From Glacieibacterium frigidum (GTDB lineage: Bacteria; Pseudomonadota; Alphaproteobacteria; Sphingomonadales; Sphingomonadaceae), in assembly GCF_007097155.1 (NCBI RefSeq), contig NZ_VJWA01000002.1:1116001-1180000 (forward strand): a stretch of DNA of 64,000 nt, written 5' to 3'. A program made the translations under genes and the position numbers. Under the pieces are notes generated by a model. The model made no database searches and was not told where the DNA came from. It saw only the letters and a program-made list of their open reading frames with translations. Each line of letters begins with the position of its first letter. The first letter of the stretch is position 1. Below, one piece after another: positions 43,266 through 51,174 of this stretch.

Positions 43266-44297
43266 TTAGGTTGGGGTCCGTTCGAGCATGTTGTGACGCT
43301 TCAGCGCATGGCGCAGCTGGTCGTAGGTCAGTGCGAGCGCGGTCGCGGTGGCGCGCTGGTTGTGGCGGCACTTGGCGAGCGCGGCCGCCAGAATGTCGCG
43401 CTCGTGGTTGGCGACCGCGGCGCGCAGGTCGGAGCAGTGCGAAAGATCGACCGGTGCGGGCGCCAGCGACTGCGGCGCCGCGGCTGTCAACGGCGCGGGC
43501 GCGAGCACACGCGTACCCGGCCGCCACGGCGAGTCGAAGGCGTCGAACACGATATGCCCGACCGCCTGCGTCGCCTCCCCCCAACGGTACAGCGAGCGTT
43601 CGACGACATTCTTGAGCTCGCGGACATTGCCCGGCCAAGGGTGGTTCAACAGCGCATCCGCCGCCGCGCGCGTGAACCCCGCGAAGCCAGGCCAGCCGAG
43701 CTCGACCGCCATGCGCCGCCCGAAGTGGCCTGCGAGCAGCCCGATATCCTCGAGCCGTGCGCGGAGCGGCGGCAAAGTGACGACCTCGAAGCTCAGCCGG
43801 TCGAGCAGGTCGGCGCGAAACTTGTGCGCGTCGGCCAGCGTCGGCAGGTCCTCGTTCGTTGCCGCCACGATGCGGACGTCGACGCGGATCGCGCGGTTCG
43901 ACCCCAGGCGAGTCAGCTCGCCGTATTCGACGACGCGCAACAGCCGCTCCTGCGCCGCCGGCGACAGGGTCGCGATCTCGTCGAGGAACAGCGTCCCGCC
44001 GTCGGCATCCTCGAATCGCCCCGGCCGCCCGCGAGTCGCGCCGGTGAACGCCCCGGTCTCGTAACCGAAGAGTTCGGCGTCGATCAGGTTCTCAGGGAGC
44101 GCCGCACAGTTGATCGCGACCAAGGGGCCGCCCCAGCGCGGGGACAGGCGATGCAGCCGCTCGGCGATCAACTCCTTGCCGGTGCCGCGCTCGCCGATCA
44201 CCAGCACCGGGCGGTTGAGCGCCGCTGCCGCCGACGCGCGCTCGACCGCGTCGAGGAACGCCGACGACTGGCCGACAAGTGTGGCTGGCGACTGCAT
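43266..44297 (-). CDS. pspF: Sigma-54-dependent activator PspF
   Basis: A 343-residue bacterial enhancer-binding protein that activates the psp operon and is inhibited by PspA. It lacks an N-terminal sensor domain, as PspF does. The AAA+ core begins at once, with Walker A VIGERGTGKELIAERLH, the sigma-54-contacting loop FGYETGAFTGATRGRPGRFE (GAFTGA) and Walker B GGTLFLDEIATLS. The C-terminal Fis-type helix-turn-helix is ALAKCRHNQRATATALALTY. I take the ATG at 44297. It is divergent from the operon, which starts with a sigma-54 promoter. Confidence 0.94.
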   Translation of the reverse strand: MQSPATLVGQSSAFLDAVERASAAAALNRPVLVIGERGTGKELIAERLHRLSPRWGGPLVAINCAALPENLIDAELFGYETGAFTGATRGRPGRFEDADGGTLFLDEIATLSPAAQERLLRVVEYGELTRLGSNRAIRVDVRIVAATNEDLPTLADAHKFRADLLDRLSFEVVTLPPLRARLEDIGLLAGHFGRRMAVELGWPGFAGFTRAAADALLNHPWPGNVRELKNVVERSLYRWGEATQAVGHIVFDAFDSPWRPGTRVLAPAPLTAAAPQSLAPAPVDLSHCSDLRAAVANHERDILAAALAKCRHNQRATATALALTYDQLRHALKRHNMLERTPT

Positions 44298-44379
44298 GGA
44301 CCGAAGATTGGCATATTTCACCAACTCTCGGCAATCCTGCATTCATCGGGGGCGCAACATTTCCAGTCCTGCGCAACAA

Positions 44380-44424
44380 GATCAATGGGTTAGCAAATCC
44401 CATCCACTTGGCACGCCTTATGCA
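44380..44424 (+). promoter_or_regulatory. Sigma-54 promoter of the psp operon with IHF-like site
   Basis: TTGGCACG at 44408-44415 (-24 element) and ATGCA at 44420-44424 (-12 element) place GG and GC exactly 10 bp apart, the sigma-54 pattern. Upstream, GATCAATGGGTTA at 44380-44392 matches the IHF consensus WATCAANNNNTTR except at the first base. PspF binding sites should lie between here and pspF. The operon's first ATG is about 55 bp downstream. Confidence 0.85.
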
Positions 44425-44486
44425 ATGCAGTTGGCATGGGGCGCCGGATGATCCGGAGCCCGGCACGGAAACAGGAGAAGGACCCA

Positions 44487-44627
44487 ATGATCAACTTTCA
44501 GACCCTCGCGCGCAACGCCTTCGCCGGCGTCGCCTCGCTCTTCCTCGCAGTGGCTTTCGTCGCCGCCGCGACTGCCCCGGCGCTCGCGCCACTCGCTGCC
44601 CCCCAGGTTGCGACGCTCAGTGCCTAA
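44487..44627 (+). CDS. 46-residue hydrophobic peptide, first ORF of the psp operon
   Basis: MINFQTLARNAFAGVASLFL continues as AVAFVAAATAPALAPLAAPQ and a short end. It may be a one-helix membrane peptide or a signal peptide with a minimal Ala/Pro-rich mature part. An AGGAG lies about ten bases upstream of the ATG at 44487. It follows the sigma-54 promoter and precedes pspA by 82 bp, so it should be strongly induced with the operon. No family recognised. Confidence 0.6.
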   Translation: MINFQTLARNAFAGVASLFLAVAFVAAATAPALAPLAAPQVATLSA

Positions 44628-44709
44628 TCCCCAGGCCTTGCGTCGCGTGGCCGGAACGGTAACCCCTCTCGTTCCGGCCACCCCCTTTCGCCTCCAGGAG
44701 TTCGTGCCC

Positions 44710-45378
44710 ATGGGCATTTTCAGCCGCACCCGCGACATCATCGCCGCCAACATGACCGACCTGCTCGATAAGGCGGAAGACCCGGCGAAGATGATCCGGA
44801 TGATCATCATGGAGATGGAGGAAACCCTCGTCGAAGTTCGTGCCGGCGCCGCCCGCACGATTGCCGACCAGAAAGAGATGCGCCGCGCCGTCGTGCGCGC
44901 CGAAGCAGCGCAGGCAAGCTGGGCCGAAAAGGCCGAGCTCGCGCTGTCGAAGGGCCGCGAGGATCTCGCGACCGCGGCCTTAGTCGAGAAGTCCAAGGCG
45001 AAGAGCTTCGCCGATGCGACGGCCCACGACATCGCCGCGCTCGACGAGAGCCTCGCGGCCAACGAAGTCGATATCGCCAAGCTGGAGACGAAGCTGCGCG
45101 AGGCGCGCCAGCGCCAGAACGCGCTGATCGCCCGCATCGAATCGGCCAACAGCCGCGGCAAGATGCGCGAGATGTACAAGGGTCCGCGCATCGAGGACGC
45201 CTTCTCGAAGTTCGAGATCATCGAGCGTCGCGCCGACCTGGCCGAAGGCCGCGCCGACGCGGTGCTGCTCGGCGGCCCGCCGCGCACCCTCGACGAGGAG
45301 ATCGCCGACCTGCGCGCGAACGACTCGATCGCCGCCGAACTCGCCGCGCTCAAGGCGCGCCTCAACAAGGAGGGCTGA
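44710..45378 (+). CDS. pspA: Phage shock protein A (ESCRT-III/IM30 family)
   Basis: A 222-residue peripheral membrane protein, almost wholly coiled-coil. The amphipathic N-terminal helix MGIFSRTRDIIAANMTDLLD binds lipid, followed by AEDPAKMIRMIIMEMEETLV, the family signature. It binds and inhibits PspF when idle and forms protective oligomers on damaged inner membrane. ATG at 44710 has AGGAG ten bases upstream. The length equals E. coli PspA (222). Confidence 0.95.
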   Translation: MGIFSRTRDIIAANMTDLLDKAEDPAKMIRMIIMEMEETLVEVRAGAARTIADQKEMRRAVVRAEAAQASWAEKAELALSKGREDLATAALVEKSKAKSFADATAHDIAALDESLAANEVDIAKLETKLREARQRQNALIARIESANSRGKMREMYKGPRIEDAFSKFEIIERRADLAEGRADAVLLGGPPRTLDEEIADLRANDSIAAELAALKARLNKEG

Positions 45379-45382
45379 CGCC

Positions 45383-45661
45383 GTGGATATCGATCTGACC
45401 GCCGTACTGATCTGCGGCTTCCTGTTCGTCGGGATGCCCTGGCTGTTCCTCCATTATTCGTCGAAGTTCCGCGCCGCCAAGGGCATCAGCCAACAGGACG
45501 AGCAGCTGCTCGACGACCTGTACTCGGCCGCACGCCGCCTCGACGCGCGTCTCGAATCGATCGAGCGGATCATCGCCGCCGACAACCCCAACTGGAAGGA
45601 GAGCGCGCTGCCGCACCAGCGGACCCGCGAGCTCGAAGACCGCCGCGAACACCATCGCTAG
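45383..45661 (+). CDS. pspB: Phage shock protein B
   Basis: A 92-residue inner-membrane protein. One N-terminal helix (LTAVLICGFLFVGMPWLFLH) is followed by YSSKFRAAKGISQQDEQLLD and a C-terminal coiled coil with LDARLESIERIIAADNPNW, the family signature ending in NPNW. With PspC it senses envelope stress and recruits PspA away from PspF. It is longer than the 74-residue E. coli protein, with a charged tail (QRTRELEDRREHHR). GTG start at 45383, four bases after the pspA stop. Confidence 0.93.
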   Translation: MDIDLTAVLICGFLFVGMPWLFLHYSSKFRAAKGISQQDEQLLDDLYSAARRLDARLESIERIIAADNPNWKESALPHQRTRELEDRREHHR

Positions 45662-45683
45662 TCTCTGGCCAAGGAGCCCATCA

Positions 45684-46061
45684 ATGTCTGCCCGCACGCG
45701 CTACTACCGCGACAAACGCAACGGCAAGTTTCTGGGCGTCCTCGCTGGTGTGGCTGACTACGTCGGCTGGGATCCGCTCTGGGTTCGCGTCCTCTTCGTT
45801 GTCGGCACTCTGTCGGGAATGGGCTTTCTGCCGCTGATCTACTTCACGATGGCATGGTTTGCCTCCGACAAGCCTGCGGAGTTGCGCGAGGAAAGCCCGG
45901 AGGACCGGAAGTTCTACGCCAAGCTGCGCGTCGCCCCGCAGCGTTCGATCCGCGACACCCGCGCGATGTACCGCGACGTCGACCGGCGCCTGCAGGATGT
46001 CGAGGCATACATGACCTCGTCGAACAGCCGCCTCAGTTCGGAAATCGACGCGCTGCGCTAG
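45684..46061 (+). CDS. pspC: Phage shock protein C
   Basis: A 125-residue protein with the PspC domain: RYYRDKRNGKFLGVLAGVAD, YVGWDPLWVRVLFVVGTLSG and a second hydrophobic segment (FLPLIYFTMAWFASD). The C-terminal soluble part ends RRLQDVEAYMTSSNSRLSSE followed by IDALR. That ending, the xRLxxEIxxLR tail, recurs in the small proteins downstream. PspC works with PspB as membrane sensor. Confidence 0.93.
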   Translation: MSARTRYYRDKRNGKFLGVLAGVADYVGWDPLWVRVLFVVGTLSGMGFLPLIYFTMAWFASDKPAELREESPEDRKFYAKLRVAPQRSIRDTRAMYRDVDRRLQDVEAYMTSSNSRLSSEIDALR

Positions 46062-46088
46062 CCGCGACGCGTTCAGGGGGAAGCAGAA

Positions 46089-46385
46089 ATGGCCGAGAAC
46101 ATGACCGTCGTCGCCGCCGACGGCACCATCACCACCTACCAGCAGCCGAACGAGACCCTGGACGGCGGGTCGTTCTTCGCCGGGATGTTCGTCGCGGTCG
46201 CCGCGATGCTGGCAGCGAAGATCGTCAAGCGCCGCAAGGCGCGAGCTGCGGCCCGGCGCGACGACCGCGACGGTGCACGTTTCGGCGACGACTATGCCGC
46301 GCTGGCGCAGCGTACCGCGACGCTTGAACGCATCGTTACCGAACCCGCGACCCGCCTCGACCGCGAGATCGAAGCGCTGCGCTAG
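46089..46385 (+). CDS. Psp-operon small membrane protein 1 (TM plus coiled-coil cassette)
   Basis: A 98-residue protein. After a polar N-terminus (MAENMTVVAADGTITTYQQP) come one helix (SFFAGMFVAVAAMLAAKIV) and a very basic stretch (KRRKARAAARRDDRDG). The C-terminal cassette ATLERIVTEPATRLDREIEA ends in LR. The LERIVT part resembles PspB's coiled coil and the RLxxEIxxLR end matches PspC. Unlike the others its N-terminus before the helix is about 28 residues long. It lies 27 bp after pspC. Confidence 0.85.
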   Translation: MAENMTVVAADGTITTYQQPNETLDGGSFFAGMFVAVAAMLAAKIVKRRKARAAARRDDRDGARFGDDYAALAQRTATLERIVTEPATRLDREIEALR

Positions 46386-46410
46386 GCATCACACGAGGGG
46401 AACAACCATC

Positions 46411-46701
46411 ATGTCGCCCGACAACGCCTTCGCCTTCATGGCGCTTTCCATCCCGATCATCGCCATCGTCGGCGGCATCGGCAGCGGGATCTTCAAGCGC
46501 TGGATCAAGCTGAAGGAGAAGCAGATGGAGCTCGCCGCGACCACCGCGGGTGAGCAGGCGGCGCAGTACGCCGCCAAGATCGAGCGGCTGGAGGCGCATG
46601 TCGCGACGCTCAACCGCATCGTCACCGACCGCGGCGTCCATCTCGCCGACGAAATCGAGGCACTGCGCGGCCCGGCCACGCCGCCCGCCAAGCTGAACTG
46701 A
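46411..46701 (+). CDS. Psp-operon small membrane protein 2 (TM plus coiled-coil cassette)
   Basis: A 96-residue protein. One N-terminal helix (AFMALSIPIIAIVGGIGSGI) is followed by FKRWIKLKEKQMELAATTAG, an amphipathic helix, and the cassette ATLNRIVTDRGVHLADEIEA ending LR, then a short Pro-rich tail. Asn replaces the glutamate found in the other copies (LNRI for LERI). The ATG at 46411 follows the previous stop by 25 bp and has a GAGGGG-type site upstream. Confidence 0.85.
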   Translation: MSPDNAFAFMALSIPIIAIVGGIGSGIFKRWIKLKEKQMELAATTAGEQAAQYAAKIERLEAHVATLNRIVTDRGVHLADEIEALRGPATPPAKLN

Positions 46702-46715
46702 GGGGAACAGCGACC

Positions 46716-47057
46716 ATGATCACGCCCGAAAAAATCCAGTTCTTCCAGGCGGTCTCGCCGATCGTATCGACCGCCATCGTCGCCGGTGTCGGCGGCTGGG
46801 TGATCACCACCTGGATGCGCATCAAGAACGGCTATCCGCTCGAGGGCTCGTGGGGCCAGACGATCAAGCCGATCACGACCAACGAGGACAAGGAGCGCAT
46901 CAAGCTGATCGGCAGCGAGAACGCCCAGCTGCGGGCCGAGCTGGCGGGCGTCAAGGACCGCCTCGCCGTCCTCGAGCGCATCGCCACCGACTCGGGCTCG
47001 CGCCTGTCGCAGACCATCGACGACCTGCGCGATCCGCGCGACGTCGCCGTCAACTAG
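46716..47057 (+). CDS. Psp-operon small membrane protein 3 (TM plus coiled-coil cassette)
   Basis: A 113-residue protein, the longest of the array. One helix (VSTAIVAGVGGWVITTWMRI) is followed by KNGYPLEGSWGQTIKPITTN, whose GYPxEGxWG motif is shared with the next protein. The coiled coil runs LIGSENAQLRAELAGVKDRL, then AVLERIATDSGSRLSQTIDD and LR. It starts 14 bp after the preceding stop. Confidence 0.85.
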   Translation: MITPEKIQFFQAVSPIVSTAIVAGVGGWVITTWMRIKNGYPLEGSWGQTIKPITTNEDKERIKLIGSENAQLRAELAGVKDRLAVLERIATDSGSRLSQTIDDLRDPRDVAVN

Positions 47058-47066
47058 GAAAACCCG

Positions 47067-47387
47067 ATGTCCTGGAACTCACCTTTGTTCGTCCTCGCGC
47101 TGATCGCCATCAGCACGATCGGCTGGATCCTGACCACTGCGATCCGCGCGCGCCACGGCTATCCGGTCGAGGGCGAGTGGGGCGGCAAGGTCGATCACCC
47201 CGACGCCGCCCGCGCGGCGCAGCTGCTCGAGGCCGAGAACGAGATGCTGCGCGGCAAGCTCGGCCGCGTCGAGGAGCGGATCGCGGTGCTCGAACGCATC
47301 GCCACCGATCCCGCCAAGCGCCTGTCGAGCGAGATCGAAACGCTGCGCGACGCCGACACCGGCCGCGCACCCTCGGAGACCAACTGA
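47067..47387 (+). CDS. Psp-operon small membrane protein 4 (TM plus coiled-coil cassette)
   Basis: A 106-residue protein. One helix (LFVLALIAISTIGWILTTAI) is followed by RARHGYPVEGEWGGKVDHPD with the same GYPxEGxWG motif as protein 3. The coiled coil ends ERIAVLERIATDPAKRLSSE-IETLR, the best match to the array consensus. The strong similarity of proteins 3 and 4 along their length indicates tandem duplication. Confidence 0.86.
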   Translation: MSWNSPLFVLALIAISTIGWILTTAIRARHGYPVEGEWGGKVDHPDAARAAQLLEAENEMLRGKLGRVEERIAVLERIATDPAKRLSSEIETLRDADTGRAPSETN

Positions 47388-47388
47388 G

Positions 47389-47637
47389 ATGTTCGGAGAA
47401 ATCGGCGTGTTCACGATGGTGGTGCTGATCGTTCTGATCGTCACCATCGGGCGCACCTACCGCGAACGCTACAAGGCGATGGGCCGCGAGCCCGTCGGCG
47501 ACAGCGACGAGGCACTGCGCCTGCGCGGCGAGGTCACCCGCCTCAACGAGCGCATCGCCGTTCTCGAACGCCTCGCCACCGATCCCGCCAAGCGCCTGTC
47601 GGACCAGATCGACGCGCTCGACGACAACCGCAAATAG
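47389..47637 (+). CDS. Psp-operon small membrane protein 5 (TM plus coiled-coil cassette)
   Basis: An 82-residue protein starting one base after the stop of protein 4. The N-terminal helix is VFTMVVLIVLIVTIGRTY. A short linker follows, then LRLRGEVTRLNERIAVLERL, ATDPAKRLSDQIDALDDNRK. In length and layout it is closest to PspB itself, but it ends in the RLSxQIDAL tail instead of NPNW. Confidence 0.86.
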   Translation: MFGEIGVFTMVVLIVLIVTIGRTYRERYKAMGREPVGDSDEALRLRGEVTRLNERIAVLERLATDPAKRLSDQIDALDDNRK

Positions 47638-47660
47638 AAATCAAGGAAGGACCCGACGCC

Positions 47661-47903
47661 ATGTTGCCCATCGACTCGCTCGTCGTCCTCTCAGGCACCG
47701 GCCTGCTGGCGCTCAGCATCGTCACTGCGGTGGCGGCGTGGAGCTGGCGCGGGTGGCTGGAGCTGCAGCACCACCGCTTCGAACATGGCGCCACCGGCCC
47801 CCGCGCACAGGACCTGCCCGCAGTGGGTGCGCGGATCGACCTGGCGGACATGAAGGAGCGGATCAAGAAGCTCGAGGCGATCGCTGCGGGCGTAGATATG
47901 TAA
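47661..47903 (+). CDS. Psp-operon small membrane protein 6 (truncated cassette)
   Basis: An 80-residue protein, last of the array. The helix is LVVLSGTGLLALSIVTAVAA, followed by WSWRGWLELQHHRFEHGATG. The final segment DLADMKERIKKLEAIAAGVD aligns with the start of the cassette but stops before the RLxxEIxxLR tail. It may be a shortened copy or an independently derived relative. A REPIN-like element begins a few bases after its stop. Confidence 0.75.
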   Translation: MLPIDSLVVLSGTGLLALSIVTAVAAWSWRGWLELQHHRFEHGATGPRAQDLPAVGARIDLADMKERIKKLEAIAAGVDM

Positions 47904-47908
47904 AGCGA

Positions 47909-48079
47909 CACCCCCTCGCCGCGGGGAGGGGCGAGAGACGGCGCAGCCGGCCCGGGGGTGGGTCTAGCCAAGGGCAGCTCGCTCGCAGCGGAACTCCCTT
48001 CGAAACGCGCCGCGCTCGAAACTTCCACCCCGGAGCCACGCTGCGCGGTGTCTCTCCGACCCTCCCCACTGGGGAGGGT
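47909..48079. repeat. REPIN-like imperfect inverted repeat
   Basis: Two arms of about 55 bp in inverted orientation (roughly 47911-47970 and 48025-48079) surround about 55 bp of unrelated sequence. Shared parts are GGGGAGGG, then CG-GAGAC and CGCAGC, and a CGGGGTGG end. Each outer end is itself a hairpin; the right one, 48059-48079, has a perfect 9-bp stem (ACCCTCCCC) with a 3-base loop. It fills the gap between convergent genes (psp array and hemA), where it could also act as a two-way terminator. Confidence 0.6.
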
Positions 48080-48085
48080 GAGTGA

Positions 48086-49318
48086 TCAGGCGGCCATGCT
48101 GACCCGCGCCAGCGCGCACTGCGACCAGATCTCGCTCAGCGCGCTGACCAGCCGGTCGACATCGCCATCGGTGTGCACCGGCGACGGCGTGATGCGCAGC
48201 CGCTCGGTGCCCTTGGGCACGGTCGGGTAGTTGATCGGCTGGACATAAATGCCGTGCGTGTCGAGCAGCCAGTCGCTGATCATCTTGCAGTGGTGCGGGT
48301 CGCCGACCATCACCGGGATGATGTGGCTGGGGTTGTCCATCATCGGGATGCCGATGGCGTTCAGGCGGCGGCGGACCTTGGCGACGCGCTCCTGGTGCGC
48401 CTCGCGCTCGACGCTCGAAGCCTTCAGATGCTTGATCGACGCCGTCGCGCCCGCGGCAAGCGCCGGCGGCAGTGCGGTGGTGAAGATGAACCCGCTGGCG
48501 AAGCTGCGGACGAAGTCGCACATCGCGTGGCTGCCGGCGATGTAGCCGCCCATCACGCCGAACGCCTTGCCGAGCGTGCCCTCGATGACCGTGACGCGGT
48601 CCATAAGCCCTTCGCGCTCGGCGATGCCGCCGCCGCGCGGGCCGTACAGGCCGACCGCATGGACTTCGTCGAGATACGACATCGCGCCGTACTTCTCGCA
48701 GGTGTCGAGAATCTCGGCGATCGGGGCGATGTCGCCGTCCATCGAATAGACACTCTCGAACGCGACGAGCTTGGGCACGTCGGCAGGCAGCGAGGCGAGC
48801 AGCCGGTCGAGATCGGCGACGTCGTTGTGCGCCCACTTCAGGCACTTGGCGCGGCTGTGGCGGATGCCCTCGATCATCGAGGCGTGGTTACCCGCGTCCG
48901 ACAGCACGACGCAGCCCGGCAACTTCGACGCTAGCGTCGAAAGCGCGGCCCAGTTCGAGACATAGCCGCTGGTGAACAGCAGCGCGGCCTGCTTGCCATG
49001 GAGGTCGGCGAGCTCGCGCTCGAGCACGACATGACTGTGCGTGGTGCCGCTGATGTTGCGCGTGCCGCCGGCGCCGGCGCCGCAGCGGTCAAGCGTCTCA
49101 TGCATCGCGCCCAGCACGTCGGGGTGCTGGCCCATGCCGAGATAGTCGTTCGAGCACCAGACGGTGACGTCCTGCGTGCCCGTCTCGCCGCCTTCGCCGT
49201 CGAAACGCTTCGCCTGGGGGAAGTTGCCGGCCTTGCGCTCGAGCTCGGCGAAAATGCGATAGCGGCCCTCGGTCTTCAAACCGTCGAGCTCCGCCTGGAA
49301 CAATGCTTCGTAGTCCAT
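48086..49318 (-). CDS. hemA: 5-aminolevulinate synthase
   Basis: A 410-residue PLP enzyme condensing glycine and succinyl-CoA to 5-aminolevulinate, the first step to haem and bacteriochlorophyll in alphaproteobacteria. Recognisable parts are [73 protein letters not shown], the PLP-lysine region [19 protein letters not shown] and the C-terminal [12 protein letters not shown]. It is the last gene of the photosynthesis superoperon, so tetrapyrrole supply is tied to pigment genes; a second ALAS gene elsewhere would be usual. Confidence 0.96.
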   Translation of the reverse strand: MDYEALFQAELDGLKTEGRYRIFAELERKAGNFPQAKRFDGEGGETGTQDVTVWCSNDYLGMGQHPDVLGAMHETLDRCGAGAGGTRNISGTTHSHVVLERELADLHGKQAALLFTSGYVSNWAALSTLASKLPGCVVLSDAGNHASMIEGIRHSRAKCLKWAHNDVADLDRLLASLPADVPKLVAFESVYSMDGDIAPIAEILDTCEKYGAMSYLDEVHAVGLYGPRGGGIAEREGLMDRVTVIEGTLGKAFGVMGGYIAGSHAMCDFVRSFASGFIFTTALPPALAAGATASIKHLKASSVEREAHQERVAKVRRRLNAIGIPMMDNPSHIIPVMVGDPHHCKMISDWLLDTHGIYVQPINYPTVPKGTERLRITPSPVHTDGDVDRLVSALSEIWSQCALARVSMAA

Positions 49319-49327
49319 GATCCCCCC

Positions 49328-50128
49328 TTACTCTGCCGCCCCGGTGGTCCGATAGGCGTTTTCCGGCATTTTATGCCTGTTGGCCCAGCGCCACAGCGCC
49401 GCATCCTTCGTCGGTAGTATGAGAAACAGATGTTCGAGCAGCCCGAGCGCCACAAGCGCGAAGATCAGGCTGGCACCGACCGCCGCTCCTCCGGTTGCAT
49501 CCACCGCGCGGTCACCCAGCAGAATAGCGCCGCCGACCAGACAGGCAAGGCTTAAAACCATCGTAAATCCAATGGGTCCGCGCCGGAAATACGTGCCGAA
49601 ATAGGCGAGGTGCGGCGGCAGCATCGCAGTATCGAAGTGGGGCACGCCCGCGAAGATGTTGAGCTTCGTCGACAGGCGCATCGCGAACAACAGCCCGAAG
49701 GTCTGCGCCGCCACGGCGTTCGGCGATCCCCAGCTGAGCCCGACCAGCAGCAGCAGCGTCAGCGCCAGCGCGATTTCGTGGTGGATCAGCGTCGCGGCAC
49801 TGAGGCGGAAACGGGTCCACCCCTCAGCACCGGCGGGCAGCGGCTCGCGGCGCGGGCCTGTCGCGGCACCGGTCAGGAAGGCGAGCTCGTGCCAGCCCCA
49901 GATGGTCAGCGCGGCAGTGAACGCGGCATAGGCCGCGAACGGCGAGGTGTCGCCGACCGTCAGCGCGATGACCGCGAGCGCGGCGCAGGCGAGGATGCCA
50001 GTGACGATCAGGCTGGTGCGAAAGCTGGTGCGCGCACGGCTGTCGAGCGCCAGCACCGCGCCGGTGGCGACGAACCACAGCCCGCCGGCATAGACCAGCG
50101 GCCAGCCATGTTCGGCCCAGTTCACCAT
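49328..50128 (-). CDS. puhE: Photosynthetic complex assembly protein PuhE (DUF3623)
   Basis: A 266-residue membrane protein with several helices ([35 protein letters not shown] and others). [20 protein letters not shown] and [20 protein letters not shown] are typical of PuhE. In Rhodobacter puhE affects light-harvesting and reaction-centre levels. It lies between acsF and hemA as in other photosynthesis clusters; its start overlaps the acsF end by seven bases. Confidence 0.92.
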   Translation of the reverse strand: MVNWAEHGWPLVYAGGLWFVATGAVLALDSRARTSFRTSLIVTGILACAALAVIALTVGDTSPFAAYAAFTAALTIWGWHELAFLTGAATGPRREPLPAGAEGWTRFRLSAATLIHHEIALALTLLLLVGLSWGSPNAVAAQTFGLLFAMRLSTKLNIFAGVPHFDTAMLPPHLAYFGTYFRRGPIGFTMVLSLACLVGGAILLGDRAVDATGGAAVGASLIFALVALGLLEHLFLILPTKDAALWRWANRHKMPENAYRTTGAAE

Positions 50129-51174
50129 GCCGGCTCGAGCCGCACGGTCGCGGGCAGTGCGTTCGACGGCGCGCGATACAGGAACAGGCGCGCGAAGGTC
50201 ACGGCGACCCCCGCCGTCAGCCCGAGGCGCTTGACGCGATTGGCGAAGCCGCCCTCCTTCTTCGCCTGGGCAATGCCGTCAGCCAGCACGCGCATCTTCT
50301 CGAGCAGCGCGCGGAATCCCGGCGCATCGGTGTCGAGGGTCAGCGGGAACACCTGGCGGGTGATCTGCGAGGTGATGCGGAAGACCTCGAAATCATATTC
50401 GGTCGGATCTATGCCCATTGCGGCGTGGAACACCGGGCGATTGTGATCGCGCACGTACATCGTCGCGTAGACCGCAACGAGGAAGAAGCGGATCCACAGC
50501 TTGTTGACGCCGCTAAGCAGCTTCGGGTCGGCGCGCATCAGCAGCGCGAACGCCTCGCCGTGACGGAACTCGTCGTTGCACCACAGCTCGAACCACTGGA
50601 AGATCGGGTGAATGCGCAGGTGCGGGTTTGCGGCCAGGTGGCGGTAGATGGTGATGTAACGCGCATAGCCGATCTTCTCGCTGAGATAGGTCGCGTAGAA
50701 GATGAACTTCGGCCGGAAGTACGTGTATTTCTTGGTCTTCGTGAGAAAGCCCAGGTCGATGCCGATACCGGCATCCTTCAGGCTGTCGTTGATGAAGCCG
50801 GCGTGGCGGCTCTCGTCGCGCGCCATCAGGCGGAACAGCGCCTTGACGTCGGGATTCTTCGCGCGCTTGGCGATCTCGGCATAGAGGATGCAGCCCGAGA
50901 ACTCGGACGTCATCGAGCTGACGAGGAAGTCGGTGAACTCCTGCCGCAGCGCGGGCTCGAGACTTTCGATGACGCCATCGAACTCGTTGGTGCGCTTGAA
51001 ATGCCGCTTGTTCGGATCGGCGGTCATCTCGGCGATCAGCGCATCCCACTCCCCGCGCACGCTCGACACGTCGATCGCGTCGAGCGCGGCGAAGTCGGTC
51101 GTGTAGAACCGCGGGGACAGGACGGTGTCCTCCTGCGCGATCCGGAGCGTCGAATGATCGACGGGTGCGTTCAT
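50122..51174 (-). CDS. acsF: Aerobic Mg-protoporphyrin IX monomethyl ester cyclase
   Basis: A 350-residue di-iron enzyme that uses oxygen to form the isocyclic ring of (bacterio)chlorophyll. Iron-ligand motifs of the ferritin-like fold are present: [40 protein letters not shown] (DExRH) and [18 protein letters not shown]. The start [20 protein letters not shown] is at 51174. Its stop lies within the puhE start region, and its start overlaps the upstream unknown gene by four bases. Having acsF in the cluster, with no bchE here, fits aerobic phototrophy. Confidence 0.95.
   Translation of the reverse strand: MNAPVDHSTLRIAQEDTVLSPRFYTTDFAALDAIDVSSVRGEWDALIAEMTADPNKRHFKRTNEFDGVIESLEPALRQEFTDFLVSSMTSEFSGCILYAEIAKRAKNPDVKALFRLMARDESRHAGFINDSLKDAGIGIDLGFLTKTKKYTYFRPKFIFYATYLSEKIGYARYITIYRHLAANPHLRIHPIFQWFELWCNDEFRHGEAFALLMRADPKLLSGVNKLWIRFFLVAVYATMYVRDHNRPVFHAAMGIDPTEYDFEVFRITSQITRQVFPLTLDTDAPGFRALLEKMRVLADGIAQAKKEGGFANRVKRLGLTAGVAVTFARLFLYRAPSNALPATVRLEPAW

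Noticed and set aside
47911-47931. Simple intrinsic terminator of the psp array
   Set aside because: The GC hairpin here is not followed by a T-run and is better explained as one end of the REPIN-like inverted repeat, though it may still reduce read-through.
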